A DNA stretch of 64,000 nucleotides from NCBI GenBank assembly GCA_004352715.1, contig SCFE01000059.1, forward strand, positions 1,036,184 through 1,100,183. The letters are read 5' to 3'. The notes beneath the pieces are model-generated. The model worked only from the letters and a program-made list of their open reading frames with translations, had not been told where the DNA came from and did no database searches. The DNA comes from Hofstenia miamia (Eukaryota > Xenacoelomorpha > Acoela). Position 1 is the stretch's first letter, and every line of letters starts with the position of its first letter. The translations under genes were made by a program, and so were the position numbers. Positions 36,398-50,100 of the stretch are shown piece after piece.

Positions 36398-37134
36398 CAG
36401 GGTGAGGATAAAGTAACGCAAAAAGTAATTTGTTAATTTATGTTTCTAGGAAATTCCTCAATCTATTTTTGGTAACATTAAGATATACTATATAAATGGG
36501 AATTTGTTATGATGCATTCATTATTATGACCAAGCTGTCAATCAAAGATAAAGTGCTATTCATAGAGTTATTTCACCAAAATGGTCAAAGCACAACTGCA
36601 GCTATTTATGTATTCAAGACTCAAAACGGTCTGCATAAGAAACCATTTCCAGAATCAACAGTAACACGATGGGTAAATAAGTTTAAAAGAACTGGATCAG
36701 TAGCTGATGCTCCAAGAAGTGGCCGGCCTTCCCTGGATGAAGATGTTGAACAAGATGTTAAAAATGCAGTGAAGATTGTTCAAAATCAGTCTTCTTTTTG
36801 ATCATGCTCAAGTCGCTCACTCAAAAATTGCTGGAATACGTCAAAAAAGTGTTCTTTCAATTATAAAAAGAAGATTTCAATTGTATCCCTATAAATTAAA
36901 AATTCACCATTAACTTTTGAATAATGACTATAACAGACGCTTCCAATTTGCTGATTGGTTTCTCGATATTATTTTCCTTATATAATGTTAATGGTGGACA
37001 TATTGAATAAAATGTTTTTTAAATAATAAATTCTCTTTATTGTTGATAACTTATTTTTATTAAAATTGATTATAGTGTGCTTTATTAGCTATATTTTTTG
37101 GGTTACTTTTTTGCGTTACTTTATCCTCACCCTG
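36398..37134 (+). mobile_element. Internally deleted mariner-like element
   Basis: Inverted ends CAGGGTGAGGATAAAGTAAC and GTTACTTTATCCTCACCCTG are flanked by TA on both sides. Inside is an ORF (ATG 36496, or 36529 in the shorter allele) with STVTRWVNKFKRTGSVADAP and RSGRPSLDED. This is the N-terminal helix-turn-helix region of an IS630/Tc1/mariner transposase. After the stop at 36801 the sequence goes straight to LYPYKLKIHH and RRFQFADWFLDI, then jumps to a NGGHIE-type end, so the whole catalytic domain is missing. The second allele-like copy is 38009-38684. Confidence 0.85.
36496..36801 (+). CDS. Transposase helix-turn-helix fragment
   Basis: A 101-codon ORF (91 codons from 38076 in the second copy) with two helical segments, LSIKDKVLFIELFHQNGQST and STVTRWVNKFKRTGSVADAP, then the GRPS hook. 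It is the DNA-binding part of a mariner-like transposase without its DDE/D domain. Such a fragment could in principle bind the element's own ends and act as a repressor; there is no evidence that it is expressed. Confidence 0.7.
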   Translation: MGICYDAFIIMTKLSIKDKVLFIELFHQNGQSTTAAIYVFKTQNGLHKKPFPESTVTRWVNKFKRTGSVADAPRSGRPSLDEDVEQDVKNAVKIVQNQSSF

Positions 37135-38999
37135 TAGTAGAATGAGTTTACCTAGTACTGTACCACTCCACTTTGCATATTCTCGACAATCCNTGACCAA
37201 CAGTAAAATCAGAGAAATGACCCATTGCAGCTCGAAATCACATTTCTTCCATTCACTTCTATCACATGCAGAGAATTTTATTATTGTCAAGGTAAGTTCA
37301 AAGTCATGTCTCTCTAAACTAAAAACAATCCTTCCTTTTATCTCAATCACTACCATTTCTAAGCACAGTGTTCTAACATAAATAACAAAATTATTAAACC
37401 ATATTCAATTATTTAATTTGAAGTTAGGCTGTTTTTAACAATTAATTAGTAAAATTAACTTTATTAACTTCAGAACAGATTATTAAGTATATTAACTTTA
37501 AAATGAAATATTAACTTTCTATTAATATTAACACTAGAAAGTCTGAGCGGTCAAATTTGACCACTTTGCACATCTTAAATGCATTTGTAATGCCTCATGT
37601 AATGATAATTTAAATAGAAAAATAGCTTATTTTGTGCTTCTGACACTTTTCTTTCATTTGCTTGGTTTTCATTAGTTTTACTTGAATGCGGCAATTCTGA
37701 CAACTGCATGAATTTAAGATATAGAATCCTTAGACTTTCTAGTGTTAACACAGTGCCTTTTTAATTAAGCCCTACCCAATCACGTAAAGCAGTGGTTCCC
37801 AACCTTTTTGTTACATTCCTAGTCATAAGACGAAAATCATAAAAAAATATAGCAGTTTGCGAAGAGGGTTTTCAAAAAAATAAACGTAATTTTTTTTTTA
37901 AAGTTTTTTTGAAATTCCTCATCTGAACTCATAAAATTCCTCCCTAGGGCAGCTGAAAATTCCGATTTACTTTTTCTAAATATCCAATACTGCTTAAAGA
38001 TTGTTCTACAGGGTGAGGATAAAGTAACGCAAAAAGTAATTTGTTAATTTATGTTTCTAGGAAATTCCTTTTATTATGACCAAGCTGTCAATCAAAGATA
38101 AAGTGCTATTCATAGAGTTATTTCACCAAAATGGTCAAAGCACAACTGCAGCTATTTATGTATTCAAGACTCAAAACGGTCTGCATAAGAAACCATTTCC
38201 AGAATCAACAGTAACACGATGGGTAAATAAGTTTAAAAGAACTGGATCAGTAGCTGATGCTCCAAGAAGTGGCCGGCCTTCCCTGGATGAAGATGTTGAA
38301 CAAGATGTTAAAAATGCAGTGAAGATTGTTCAAAATCAGTCTTCTTTTTGATCATGCTCAAGTCGCTCACTCAAAAATTGCTGGAATACGTCAAAAAAGT
38401 GTTCTTTCAATTATAAAAAGAAGATTTCAATTGTATCCCTATAAATTAAAAATTCACCATTAACTTTTGAATAATGACTATAACAGACGCTTCCAATTTG
38501 CTGATTGGTTTCTCGATATTATTTTCCTTATATAATGTTAATGGTGGACATATTGAATAAAATGTTTTTTAAATAATAAATTCTCTTTATTGTTGATAAC
38601 TTATTTTTATTAAAATTGATTATAGTGTGCTTTATTAGCTATATTTTTTGGGTTACTTTTTTGCGTTACTTTATCCTCACCCTGTAGTAGAATGAGTTTA
38701 CCTAGTACTGTACCACTCCACTTTGCATATTCTCGACAATCCCGTAGGAACATTTTTAAACAATTGTCTGCAATCATCCAGATGAGTTGGTAAAGTGACA
38801 TAAGATTTATTATAGTATGGCAGTGTGTTGCATTCAACCGCCAAAACTATATTGCATTGGCGAATTTTTTATTCAGAATAAATTGAATTTTATTGAAACC
38901 CGGACACTGGTGCGACAACCGGCATTTTCATTTTTTAGTAAATTTCACAATGAATGCAATTCAATTTGGTTAGATTCTAAGTGAGGAGGCCTACAATTA

Positions 39000-39178
39000 A
39001 AGGTTTCAATATTTTCGTATTGAAAGCGTATTTTATTATTTGCGATCGATGCGTTCATTTTTAAGAGTTCATTAAATCATGGGCATCGTTCAATTCATAA
39101 TTAACTGGTTGACTCACCTGCACAGAGTTCGTACCACCTGCTGCCATTGTATTGAGTGATCGCTACTAAACTAAACTG
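39000..39178 (+). promoter_or_regulatory. Candidate promoter / 5' untranslated exon of THOP1-like gene
   Basis: ACTAAACTG followed by GTAAGTG at 39179 is a strong splice donor. It lies about 2 kb upstream of the first coding exon, whose acceptor TTATTTTAG ends at 41149. The surrounding 39060-39180 is less AT-rich than its neighbours. On the other strand a short frame MAAGGTNSVQ (39147-39118) is followed directly by GTGAGT, so a divergent gene could start here too. Both calls are inference from splice-like signals only. Confidence 0.35.
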
Positions 39179-39427
39179 GTAAGTGTAGTGATTTTTCTGA
39201 GCACAGTACACCATACATTCACCATTTTTCTTTTCGATATATAATCAAAGTAAAGACCATATTCTCTTAAATTTAATAGCTAGTGAATTTTTGCTTGTGC
39301 TTTAAAATTTCGATATAATAGTATAAATGAAATTTGTACTAGCGAATGAATTTTAATGTTCTTTGATACACATAATTCTTTCGATCTTTATTAGGGTACT
39401 TCCTGCTTGCGTTTTAATTGTAATATA

Positions 39428-39660
39428 CAGGGTGTCCGTAAAGTCTGGACACAGGAAAATTAACTATTTTTCAATGTAGGCTTTAAAATTATTCATATTT
39501 TTTGCATACATGCTTAAAGAAAGATATAAATTTATAGTTCTCAGTGGCTATGGAGGTTTAATTTAAAAATTTAATGTACTTTATCCGGAAAGAAGTTCAC
39601 TTATTTAGATAATTGCGAAATTATGAAATTTTATTGTGTCCAGACTTTATGGACACCCTG
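39428..39660. mobile_element. 233-bp MITE with 26-bp inverted ends
   Basis: Left end CAGGGTGTCCGTAAAGTCTG and right end CAGACTTTATGGACACCCTG are near-perfect inverted repeats (about 26 bp including TGTGTCC). TA precedes the left end; the right flank reads TGTA. No coding sequence. It resembles mariner-derived MITEs and lies in the presumed first intron of the THOP1-like gene. Confidence 0.85.
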
Positions 39661-40182
39661 TGTAATATTTATCTATCCCAGCAGGAGGAAGAAGTGATCA
39701 TATTTGTAGTCAAATAACTTTTGAACCAAAATAATTCAGTAGCTTATTTCTTGGACAATTTTTGAACAATTTTTTTCAAAATATTGCTTTAATTTCTTTC
39801 CAAACGCGTAAAAATTTTCAAAATGTCAATGATTGAATTAGTTGTTTGCAACACTGCAACCTTTTTTTAAATTTTGTGTGTCTTTACAGAGTTATCCATT
39901 GTAGTCTCTATAACAACTTATATGAACGTAGTTTTTGGTGTAAATTTCTGAAAACATTGCAAAAACCCCAATTCTTTAGGGGAAAAAGGCCATCTAGAAA
40001 AATCATGTACTTCATTTCGCTGACATGTCCATCATGTCAGCAGAAGTTTTTTTAATGTCCTATTTTTAGTCTACGCTACTAGTTTTTTTAAAAGTTACTG
40101 GATTAATAATTTAAGAGAAGTTTGTTGTATTTCATTGAAAATAATTCCTCAACTGAGGAGGGCTTAACAGAGCTTCCCTCAT

Positions 40183-40740
40183 TGTGTGACATGAACTAAA
40201 AAGCGGTTGATATGAAAACTGAACCAGGCACGGCTTTAGGAGAAGCGTCCATAAGGCAGTGGCCCCCACCTTTTTAGCAATATTAGCAAAGGGGTCTTTT
40301 CTATGCATTTCAAATATTTTTGATGTTCATGTTCACAAATGTCATTTCAAAAACTTAAGGTGAGAAATACATAAATTTGACATTTAGAAGGTTTCATTTT
40401 ACAATATAGTTTTCACTTGGATTTGTTTTTGTTTTGANTGTGTGACATGAACTAAAAAGCGGTTGATATGAAAACTGAACCAGGCACGGCTTTAGGAGAA
40501 GCGTCCATAAGGCAGTGGCCCCCACCTTTTTAGCAATATTAGCAAAGGGGTCTTTTCTATGCATTTCAAATATTTTTGATGTTCATGTTCACAAATGTCA
40601 TTTCAAAAACTTAAGGTGAGAAATACATAAATTTGACATTTAGAAGGTTTTGATTACCATTTTTTTTAAAATTTTCTCGACACAAAACTAAAAAGTGCCT
40701 CCTTGCTTTAAAAATCTTGAAGCCGCTCTTGAACTGAATT
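40183..40740. repeat. Possible hAT-like fragment with 212-bp assembly repeat
   Basis: 40183-40394 recurs identically at 40439-40650 across an N at 40438, another probable contig overlap. Within it CAGGCACGGCTTTAGG (about 40226) and, at the far end, AAGCCGCTCTTGAACTG (about 40721-40737) look like degenerate inverted ends of a nonautonomous hAT element. CAGTGGCCCCCACCTTTTTA is a second terminus-like string. No clear 8-bp target duplication was found. Confidence 0.35.
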
Positions 40741-41156
40741 GTTGACAGGGTTGGCATGGTTTAAACAGGACATTTAAACACTGTTTAAAACAACTTTTTT
40801 GCAGTGTTTTTTAAATGTTCTTTTTTTCAGATTTATATAGGAAAGTTTGGAAAATAATTTTTAGGTTTTGTCCATTCGTACTTTTATAACCAATTTTCTA
40901 CCAAAAAATAGCAAAACTTGCGTTTTGTTTACATGTATGAAACGAAAAATGAATGTTTATAAGTTTATCGTAATTCAATGTTTGCCACTATATGTGTTTT
41001 TAGCAAAATTTGCGTACCTTTAGCTGGTTCTGTCGAAAAGCAAAAAAATCCTTGTTTTTTAAACGTTAAAACGTTTTTTTTTGTAAAAAATACACTTTTT
41101 ATTAACCCTGATTGTTGATGACTTTTAGTTATTTCGTATTTTATTTTAGCTTAAGA

Positions 41157-44100
41157 ATGGTTGCAGAAAATAAACTTAATTGGAATTTAAAAGTTGAAGA
41201 CATTGAGTCTATTTCGAAAAATATTATTTCGGAAAGTACTGCTCTTCATAATCGGATCGCTGCCCTCAAACCGGACAAGGTAAATGTTTGTATTTGTGGA
41301 AAATTCTCTAATCTTATGATATGGGCAGTCTGTTTACTGCTACTATATGTTAAAATATATTCAAAAGAACAGCGATTGCTACGGTTGTTCATTTGTAAAC
41401 TTTAAATTACGAGACTTTGTGAAGCAGTCAATAAAATATTGTGGTTCAAAGAATTCTTTTTATACTTGAGCATTACCATACAGGAAATTTTCCATACTTC
41501 GATAATCGAACGATACTTTGCTATTAAGAGACAGGTGCGGTAGTATTTGTAACTCGTTTGTAATGCTACCAACATGAAAAGTCTAGATCTTTGTAGTCGC
41601 AAATTGACACCACATTTGGAAGCAATTTTACTTGTATTGCGGCAAGCACTGTCTACTAGTTAACAATTCTGAGTTCAACGGTTTGGAACAATAGCTTGTC
41701 TGATGGAGTTTATCTCTCTATTACATGGCTTTTCTTGATGAAGTGCGGTTTTGTAGTTAATGGATGATTAGAATAAAAAAGTAAAAATAACTTTTAAAGC
41801 CCTGAATTAATCCATTCATGACTCTGGGTCTCCATTATGCACTGTACATGTACAGTGTCGGAGAACATAAAATGTTCATCCATGATTCGTTCTCGCTAAA
41901 TGTTTGATTTCTCCATTTCAACCAGAAAAATATGCTACCTATAATCTTGCTTTAGATGACAAAGAGAAACGTGTAGGTTACTATTTTCAAGTATATCATC
42001 AATCATCTCTATGAAAAACTAGCAAAAAATAGATTTGAGATTGAAAGTTTGACAATATTCATTTCAAAAATTGAGTTGAGTTGTAAATCTGATCTTAATA
42101 TATTTATTTGGAATCTAACCATTTTCAAGAATAAGAAACATGTCGAAAGAATAATATTTGGTATCTCTGAAAGTAGACCTTCACTATTTTTGTCTATTCT
42201 ATTAAAACCCCAAAAAATCGCGGAATGTTTACAAGCAGGACATCAAGTTTGCTTTTTGCAGAAATAATTTATTCACCAACAAATTATCAGAATATATTCT
42301 GTTCTTCAATTATTAATAAATTAGCTCCAGAAAGTTGCATCAAATACACTCATTCCGTGCTAAAGTTTCATGCAAAGAATAGAATTAAATGTAATGTGAA
42401 GCTCAATCGGCCTATGTTCCTTTTGTGGAGCATTGGCTGGTTGTGTGTACTTTTTGGTATGTATTAATAAATAATTTACTAATGTAAAATTTACATTAAC
42501 ATGTGATTTATTAATACATTAAACAGATACTTCATTAATTTTATAGATTTACTTGATATACTGAACTGCCGCAATGGTCTTGATTATCAAAAACCCTGTC
42601 TCTCAAATGTTAAAACCTCATTTGAATAGCCTACCATTATCATATAACTGTTATCCATTATTTCCTTCAGGTGATTATTGGTTCAGATATATGTTCTTTG
42701 TCATCGAATTGGGAATTTCAAGGCTTTTTTCACAGTAGCTGCTTCAGTGGAAGCATTCGGATATAAACTCATCACATTCATAGATATGGTGCGCAAAATG
42801 CGATAGTACACTGTTTAGATACATATTTTTCAAAAGTCGTCTCTGGTCAACATCATGTAAGCAGTAGCATCCGTTAGTATCAAGTACTTTTTCGCGCTTA
42901 ATTTCTAAATTCTTAAAACTGTCATCCATAAAACCCCATTGTATTATCATTTATCCCCTCCATAATTTTGATTCTCATTAGTTTACTAGTAAACCAACGA
43001 ATACAAATTGTTGCCTCATCCAATATACAGTAATTTTTTTCTATCAATAAGTTGTCATTTGTAGTTCTTAATTACTGTAATTACTGCTTTGTTTTTTCTT
43101 GGTAGTGCTTTACATGCATAAACCTCTATAAATAGCATCTTCTTGATTGTGTTCAATGGAATATTAGTTTGCTGACGCATTTCGAAAAGTTCACGTTGAT
43201 CACTATTGGCCAGTTAAATAGATATAATTGTAGAACTAATATGTTTGCCTTTTTATTATACAGTTTATTAGATTTCAGCTATGCCCCCAATTTCGCTGTC
43301 CGACCTCAAAAATTTGAGCGATGCCCAGTTTGCCTCCGCTGTTGGGGGTCTGAAGAAAGACGCCATCATTTCGTTGTTGCGCCAAGCGGTCACTGCTCTC
43401 TCTATCTCGACTCCGTCCTCCAATGATGACCCTGGCGTCATATCATCCTTATCTGAGTCCCTCACAAAGCTTTCCTCTGATGTTTCCCAAATGTTCTCCT
43501 ACAGTGCTGCTGCCTCACGTTCTGTCTCATCTCTCCCCAGTCACCCTGCTCCGAGTTTCACACCCGCGCTTGCTCCTCCTGCTCTACCGCATCCTCCCAA
43601 GCAGTCTATCCCTTCATCANATATATACATAGCAGATATTTTAATTAAACACAAAACTGTTTTACTTAATCTTTAACACTACAGTAATAAAAGTTCAAAT
43701 TCGTTGTGAACATATTGCTTACACATACACGGATCACTTAATAATTTGCTTTGCTGCGAATTTTCTTCTTTTCTAACAATGTATTTTCCTTATTTTGATT
43801 TAAGGCTAAAATTATTACTGCAGAACATTGTGTAATGGTTTCTGAACAAAGCGTATTTAAAAATGACTAAAATGTCAATTTATGTTTACATTTTATTATA
43901 AATATTAATTTTATAGAAAATATTGACTCTAGCATTAAATATTGTAGGTATCTACATTATATTGAATATGAAAATCACAAAAAAATTGTTATATCGATTG
44001 CAAGTAGTGGTTTCACTGGGAATTATGATTTTGCGTCGCAAGAAAGAACTAGCAAGTTGACGTGTTAATAGCCGTCGCATAAACTTTCAAGTAGGTGGTT

Positions 44101-47100
44101 ACACTGTGCAATTTAGTCACATGAGACGATCTCAAGTGACGGATTGCATAGTGGAATCTGGCCTAAGATTTAAGTGTTAATAAGAACAATAATTTTAAGC
44201 ATTTTATTTCTTTATGAACTTTATTGATTTCGAACTCTTTGACGGACACCATAAATATGACACTCATATCGCCGTTATTTTTGTGGTTTTCAGATACATT
44301 AACGAAAGTTGTTGAATCACTGCTAGTTAACAATTTTATGTAAGGTTTGAATGATGAAAAGATGTTGTTATTTAATTTCTTTAATTTTGTAGATAGTTTT
44401 GTAAGTAAAGTTTCTCAATTTAAATGTCAAGTTTAATTTTTAATATAGGGTAAAAATCGATGAAAATACGGGAAGACGTAACAAGTTTAAAAATAATCTA
44501 AGCTAACAAGTGGACAAAGTAAACACTTGTATCAGGTAAAAAACGATGAGAAGTGCAATAAATTTACTAAAAATTTATCTATTTAACTCGATAACTGCAC
44601 TATTAACCAAATTCGGAACATGCGGTATATATTTAGCACATTCAATATTTTATTTACCTAGAACATCCATTTCGTCAATTTTGGCGAAATCTAATTTAAA
44701 TATGAAATTGTAAGTTTATTAATTATTCAGCATATTTCTTGTCATTTTTAAACACAAAAAACGTTAGCTGTAAAACATATTTGATAACAGATATAACAAA
44801 AAAAATTTTACATTTATTCACAGTTTTCACAAAGCGTCAAGGAATACTTTGGAACTTCATTGGTACAGTATGTACCACAGAGTGTCTTCTTACAGCCTTT
44901 GCACATTATCACTGTAATGTTCTTGCACATAACCACTGAACATTTTCTTTTACTAGTGGGCAAAATGATAGTTGTGTCTTCAGAAAAAGAATTTGCTTGT
45001 TGCTTGTCAAATCCCATGAGTTGGTGTATCAAATTTGAGGTAACTTTTTCTAGAGATGTTAGATTTTTGTTGTTCCTGAAAGCAAATCCAAGAATCTAAG
45101 CACTACTATATCCAACAGATTTTGCAAAACTGCAACTGCCCAACGTCTACTAGCGCAATGACAACTATAATTTCTCCTACTTCCAGCTCCTCTCTGCTTG
45201 ATTTGGTTCTGTGCTCTCACCCCGATTATATATTTGACATATCTGTAATCCCTGTTCCTGCTAAACTGTCAGATCACTCATTCGTCAGCTTCAATCTGTT
45301 TGTCAACTCTACTTCTCCATCTGCTAATCCGGCTGCTCCACAATATGCTCGATTTAACAGTGACTTTCTGGCACTTAATGCTGCTCTCTCATCTTCACTG
45401 CACGTTTTTAGTGATTCCTTCTCAGTTGACGATTGGTTCACTTTCTTTCATCAAGTTATTTCTTCTTTTGTTCCTCGTCGGCGGAAAAAGCGTGCTTCTC
45501 TTCCTTTCTATTTTTCGTCCCTTACTGTGCATTCCTTGAATAAATTGGAATCTTACAAACGCCATTCTGGTACTACTGCTACTCCGAAGCTTGCTTCTCT
45601 CACAGAAGATGTTATCAATTTTATGGAACTTGACAAAGTCTCTTTTCTGTCCAGCTTCTCGTCGGGTTCTCTTCAAGACTCTTATTCCTTCCTGCGTTCT
45701 CTTCATTCCAAGCCTGAGCTCCCCAATTTGAGATGGAACGTTCTTTCTGTTCACTCTGACCTTGAGAAAGCTGATCTGTTCAACGCGTATTTTGCCTCTA
45801 ACATCTCTGTACCTGTGATATGGTCTTCAGTGCTCATGATATTTCTCTCATGCTTAAATCTTGCAAGTTGCCTGGTACTTGTTATCCTGACTTTGTTCCT
45901 TCCTTTGTAATTCATGAAACCTCCTCCACGCTTTCTATCCATTTAAAGCATCTTTACTCCTTCATTTGCTCCACTAAGCGGTATCCCGCCTGTTGGATCT
46001 TGAGCACTTGTCTACTTGGTCCTCTGTCAACCATCTTGATTTAGCACTACCAAGACATGTGGTATTTCCTTTTCTGTGGCTCCCTCTTCTGATTTGCCTC
46101 TACCTGTGAACTTTGCGCCTCATCACACTCATCTTGGAGTTCAACTTGCTGCAAACTTAAATTGGGCTGGACATGTGTCTTTGCGTCTCCGCAAAGCTAA
46201 TTCCTCGCTATTTGCCCTTTTCCGTAATGTTCCTTTTAATACCTCGTCCGCTGTGAAGCTCTCTTTGTTCAAGTCCATTCCTCGCGCCATTCTTCTCTAC
46301 GCGTCTCCTTGTTGGTGGCCTTCTCGTGCTTTGTTCCACTCCATGGAACGTTTCCAGAAACGCGCTTTCAAATGGATTTCCTCTTTGGACTATAAAGANN
46401 NNNNNNNNNNNNNNNNNNNNNNNNNNNNNNNNNNNNNNNNNNNNNNNNNNNNNNNNNNNNNNNNNNNNNNNNNNNNNNNNNNNNNNNNNNNNNNNNNNNN
46501 NNNNNNNNNNNNNNNNNNNNNNNNNNNNNNNNNNNNNNNNNNNNNNNNNNNNNNNNNNNNNNNNNNNNNNNNNNNNNNNNNNNNNNNNNNNNNNNNNNNN
46601 NNNNNNNNNNNNNNNNNNNNNNNNNNNNNNCAAATGGATTTCCTCTTTGGACTATAAAGACGCTCTGCTGAAATTCTCCACTCTCCCGCTGTCACTCTAC
46701 TTCCATGCCTGTGATCTCCTTCTGTTCAATCGACTACTGACTCGCAAATTGGATCTTGATCCTTTTGATGTCATTAAGTTCTCTAATTCCTGCTGCACTC
46801 GCTCTGATGATGTTGTCACCCTCTCCATTTGTCGTACAAAAAAACATCGCACCCTTCACTCGTTTTTCAATCGTGCTTGTACTGCTGCTAATTACATCTT
46901 GACTCGCAACCCTCCAACAGCGATTGATTTCTTTCCCCGCCACCGAGCTTCAAGAAATCTTTGATGGCTTTCCTCTTTGCTGAGCCCTTCTCCAACTTCG
47001 CCTACTCTTCCATTTGCTCCTATTTCATCTCCTGTGACTGTCCTCGCTGCCGTAAAACTTGACTTGTTTTTATTTTTTTTGTTGTGTATGCTATTTTGCG

Positions 47101-50100
47101 GCTAAATAAAGTCATTGATTATTATTATTATTATTTTGTAAGGGTTCGTTCTATTTCTTTTCACAATTCACTTCCTTTGTACACAGTTTGTGTTTCCCAT
47201 AACTCTAAGTTCCTTAGGATACTTGAAAGTAGCCGACGTAATTTTTTGTTTTTTTAGTATTTTCCAATTTTCCGCATTTTGCTTTCTTAAGAAAATAGAG
47301 TCGAGAATATGAAACTTAAGGCCACCTACATTGCGTTCTTCCAACAATCCGTGAAAAGGTTACACATTTCACGCTGTCATCAAGGAAAAAATAAATCTTA
47401 AAACCTGATTACAAATTTTATATTGTGATGCTCATGTAGATTAATTATACCATGAGAATTACGCTATTCTTATATTCAGTTTCATATCATGAAATATATG
47501 CACTATTTAGAAAATTAAATTGGGTGGTAAATTAAAAATAGTACAAACGATTAAATAGTTTAATCATTTCCTATTTAAGTGGATACTATACTATTGGCTT
47601 TTGTGCTAGAGCAAAACACTTGAGTTAAATGCACTTTGGGTAGCATCTGTTCCCGCACTTAACATAGTTTCTTTGCTCCGGGACAAAGCCCATCGTATAA
47701 CATCCTCTTTATCAGACAGAAGGTCAAAAGTTTAAAACAGACCAGACGCTATTAAGCAGTTTTTGAATTTTAGCGTCTACAGTTAAGTCTGCTTTATTTG
47801 CCTAGGTTTTACTATCTGTAAACCTTTTAGAATGGAATTATTCAATTTCAGCGTCATTTCCTCAGTCACAATGTTCCAACATGTATAACATTTGGCAATG
47901 CTAACACTTTTAACCTTTTTATACAATACTCTTGAATTTGGCAAAAGCGTACCCATATGGAATTAACAGGAAAATTGAAATTTGGAATAAGGTTTGTATA
48001 TTAGATTTCGAGATTACAATTTTTCTCCCCAATTTTAATGGTGGCGTTTACAATCTAGGTAGCACGAGCATTTATCAGTCGAGAAATGGAACAACAAGAA
48101 GCAATTGTTGATGACAGTATATCAAAATATGTAATTATATAAGATTAAAACAGCTTTTAAATTTTAAAACTGCGAATAATATCCCTCAAAATAGGTAGAA
48201 AAATTGGATTTTGTTGGTTTTGCCCCCAGAGCCAAAACAAAATTCGATTGCAAATTATTTTGTCACAACACAGCCGTGGATCTGCGGCAGATGTCGCGGG
48301 TGTTTTTCCCACCTTTGAATGCCAGTTTTAACCTAAAATTGCGCAATCTAAAATGGTTAGACTAAAAGCATTTATGCCTTAAATAATAAACACATTTAAT
48401 TTAGAATTAATATTTTTGCAGTGTGTTTGTAATTTACATTTACATGTACCATTAAATTTGATAGTTCTGGTTTATCCTTTATTAGAGTGAGCAGGGATGA
48501 TACATGTATGAGTTGGCATTCAATGGCAGAATAATTGATTCCATATTGACAGAGCATCCTTTTGCGTTTTCTTAATTTCCAGCATTTCATTCCAAATTGA
48601 ATTAAGCTGCATTTCTAAAAATATAATAATAAACTAAAGATTTGCAAATTATATATATTTTTGGGCCACAACTATATAATGAGCAAATCAAGAGAAACAC
48701 AAAATGAATATTTAGTATTAGTATGACCCAAAAGTAATGTCAACAAGTTGTGAAAAAAGGTAAACAGTGATTTATTTAAACTAAAACAAATTTATTTATT
48801 AGTCCAGTCACCACCGCACTCAATGATATGTAAACTGTTTTTTAAATTTTAAAAATCCGTCTTTTAGATGGTCATATGAAAGAGAATTACAGAATCCCCG
48901 GCAAGCCTCCACAACTTCGTCGGCATCATTGTAATCAAACTTTTTTATTCCTTTTTTCATTGCTTTGTTGAGCCACCTTCTCGCACTGATTTAAATCTGG
49001 AGAGTAGGGTGATTGTTTGATGCGCTCTAAGCGATGTTTTTAAAAAAACTCAGATGTTCAAATCGCAATATGAAAACGGGCATTGTCATGCCACCACAAC
49101 ATCTTGGAGATTGGCACTCGTTTTGGTTTTCTTTCTCTGCGGAACTTGTCAAGTGTGGTATGCACGAAATCGCAGTAATATTTTGCGTCTACTGTTTCCC
49201 CAGGTGCAGTACCTTTTAAACAAAACTAGCCATCTCCTGAAAATTCCAAAAGAATTAGGGTTTTCTTAGCAGTTTGCTGAATTCTTGAAACCTTCGGCCG
49301 AGGAGTGCCTTTCGTATGCCAAACTTTCGTATCACTTCTGCAAGGCTGAGGCGAAAAAGGTAACCCATGTTTCGTCCTCAGTAATCAATTGATTCAGAAT
49401 GTCCTCCTAATAACGTTCATCAAAAATTCTTAAAGCATTTTGGGCACACATTACTCTCTGCTTCTTGTGGTCACTGGTAAGATGGTAAGGGACCCAAATG
49501 CTACAGATCTTTGTCATTCCCAAATCCTCCACCAAAACTCGTCGAATTGTTTCTCATGGAATATCCATGACCTCTTCCAGTACTCGAAGCGGTACATGGG
49601 GATCATTATCGATGTAATCTTTGACTTTCGCGATCATTGAGTCACCTCTTAGTGAAAGACGACCACTTCTTAGTGCATCACTGAAGCTTGTTCTTGTACT
49701 GTCATCAAATTCTTGGCACCCGCGATGTATTGTACGCGTAGTTTTTGTTTCATCACCCCATACTTTCAGCAACTTTTCATAGATACTATTTGCGACATCA
49801 CCATTCTTCATCTCCGTGTAGACATAAAAACGTTCAGCAGGTTTTGAATACAACATATTTGCCGACATGCACTAAAATGAAATTTATAAATAGTAGCAGT
49901 GAGTATTATTAAATGAACTGTGATCTTCGCTCACAATATGATATAAGACATGTAGCTAATATTTTCACCCGCCAACTTTTAGTGGGGTACGTGTTGTGAG
50001 TGTGTGCGCGCATATTGACATTACTTTTGCGTCATTCTAATATATTTGTAATAAACCCAACCATCAAATTCCTTCGTTGTTATCGGGGATTAACTATGAC

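Larger units (their letters stand above)
35583..38741. repeat. 1.6-kb near-identical tandem block joined by one N
   Basis: 35583-37192 and 37194-38741 are the same sequence, separated by a single N at 37193. The only clear difference is about 61 bp (near 36455-36516) present in the first copy and absent from the second. Each copy contains a piggyBac-type MITE, a hAT-like end and the mariner-like element described below. The pattern fits two alleles, one with a small deletion, assembled in series. Confidence 0.9.

Noticed and set aside
35583-38741. Recent 1.6-kb tandem gene or element duplication
   Set aside because: The copies meet at a single N as at several other sites; an assembly join of alleles is more likely.
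45122-45910. 262-codon frame as a host gene
   Set aside because: Its SLLDLVL and LSDHSFVSF motifs and the following RT and tail blocks identify it as LINE ORF2.
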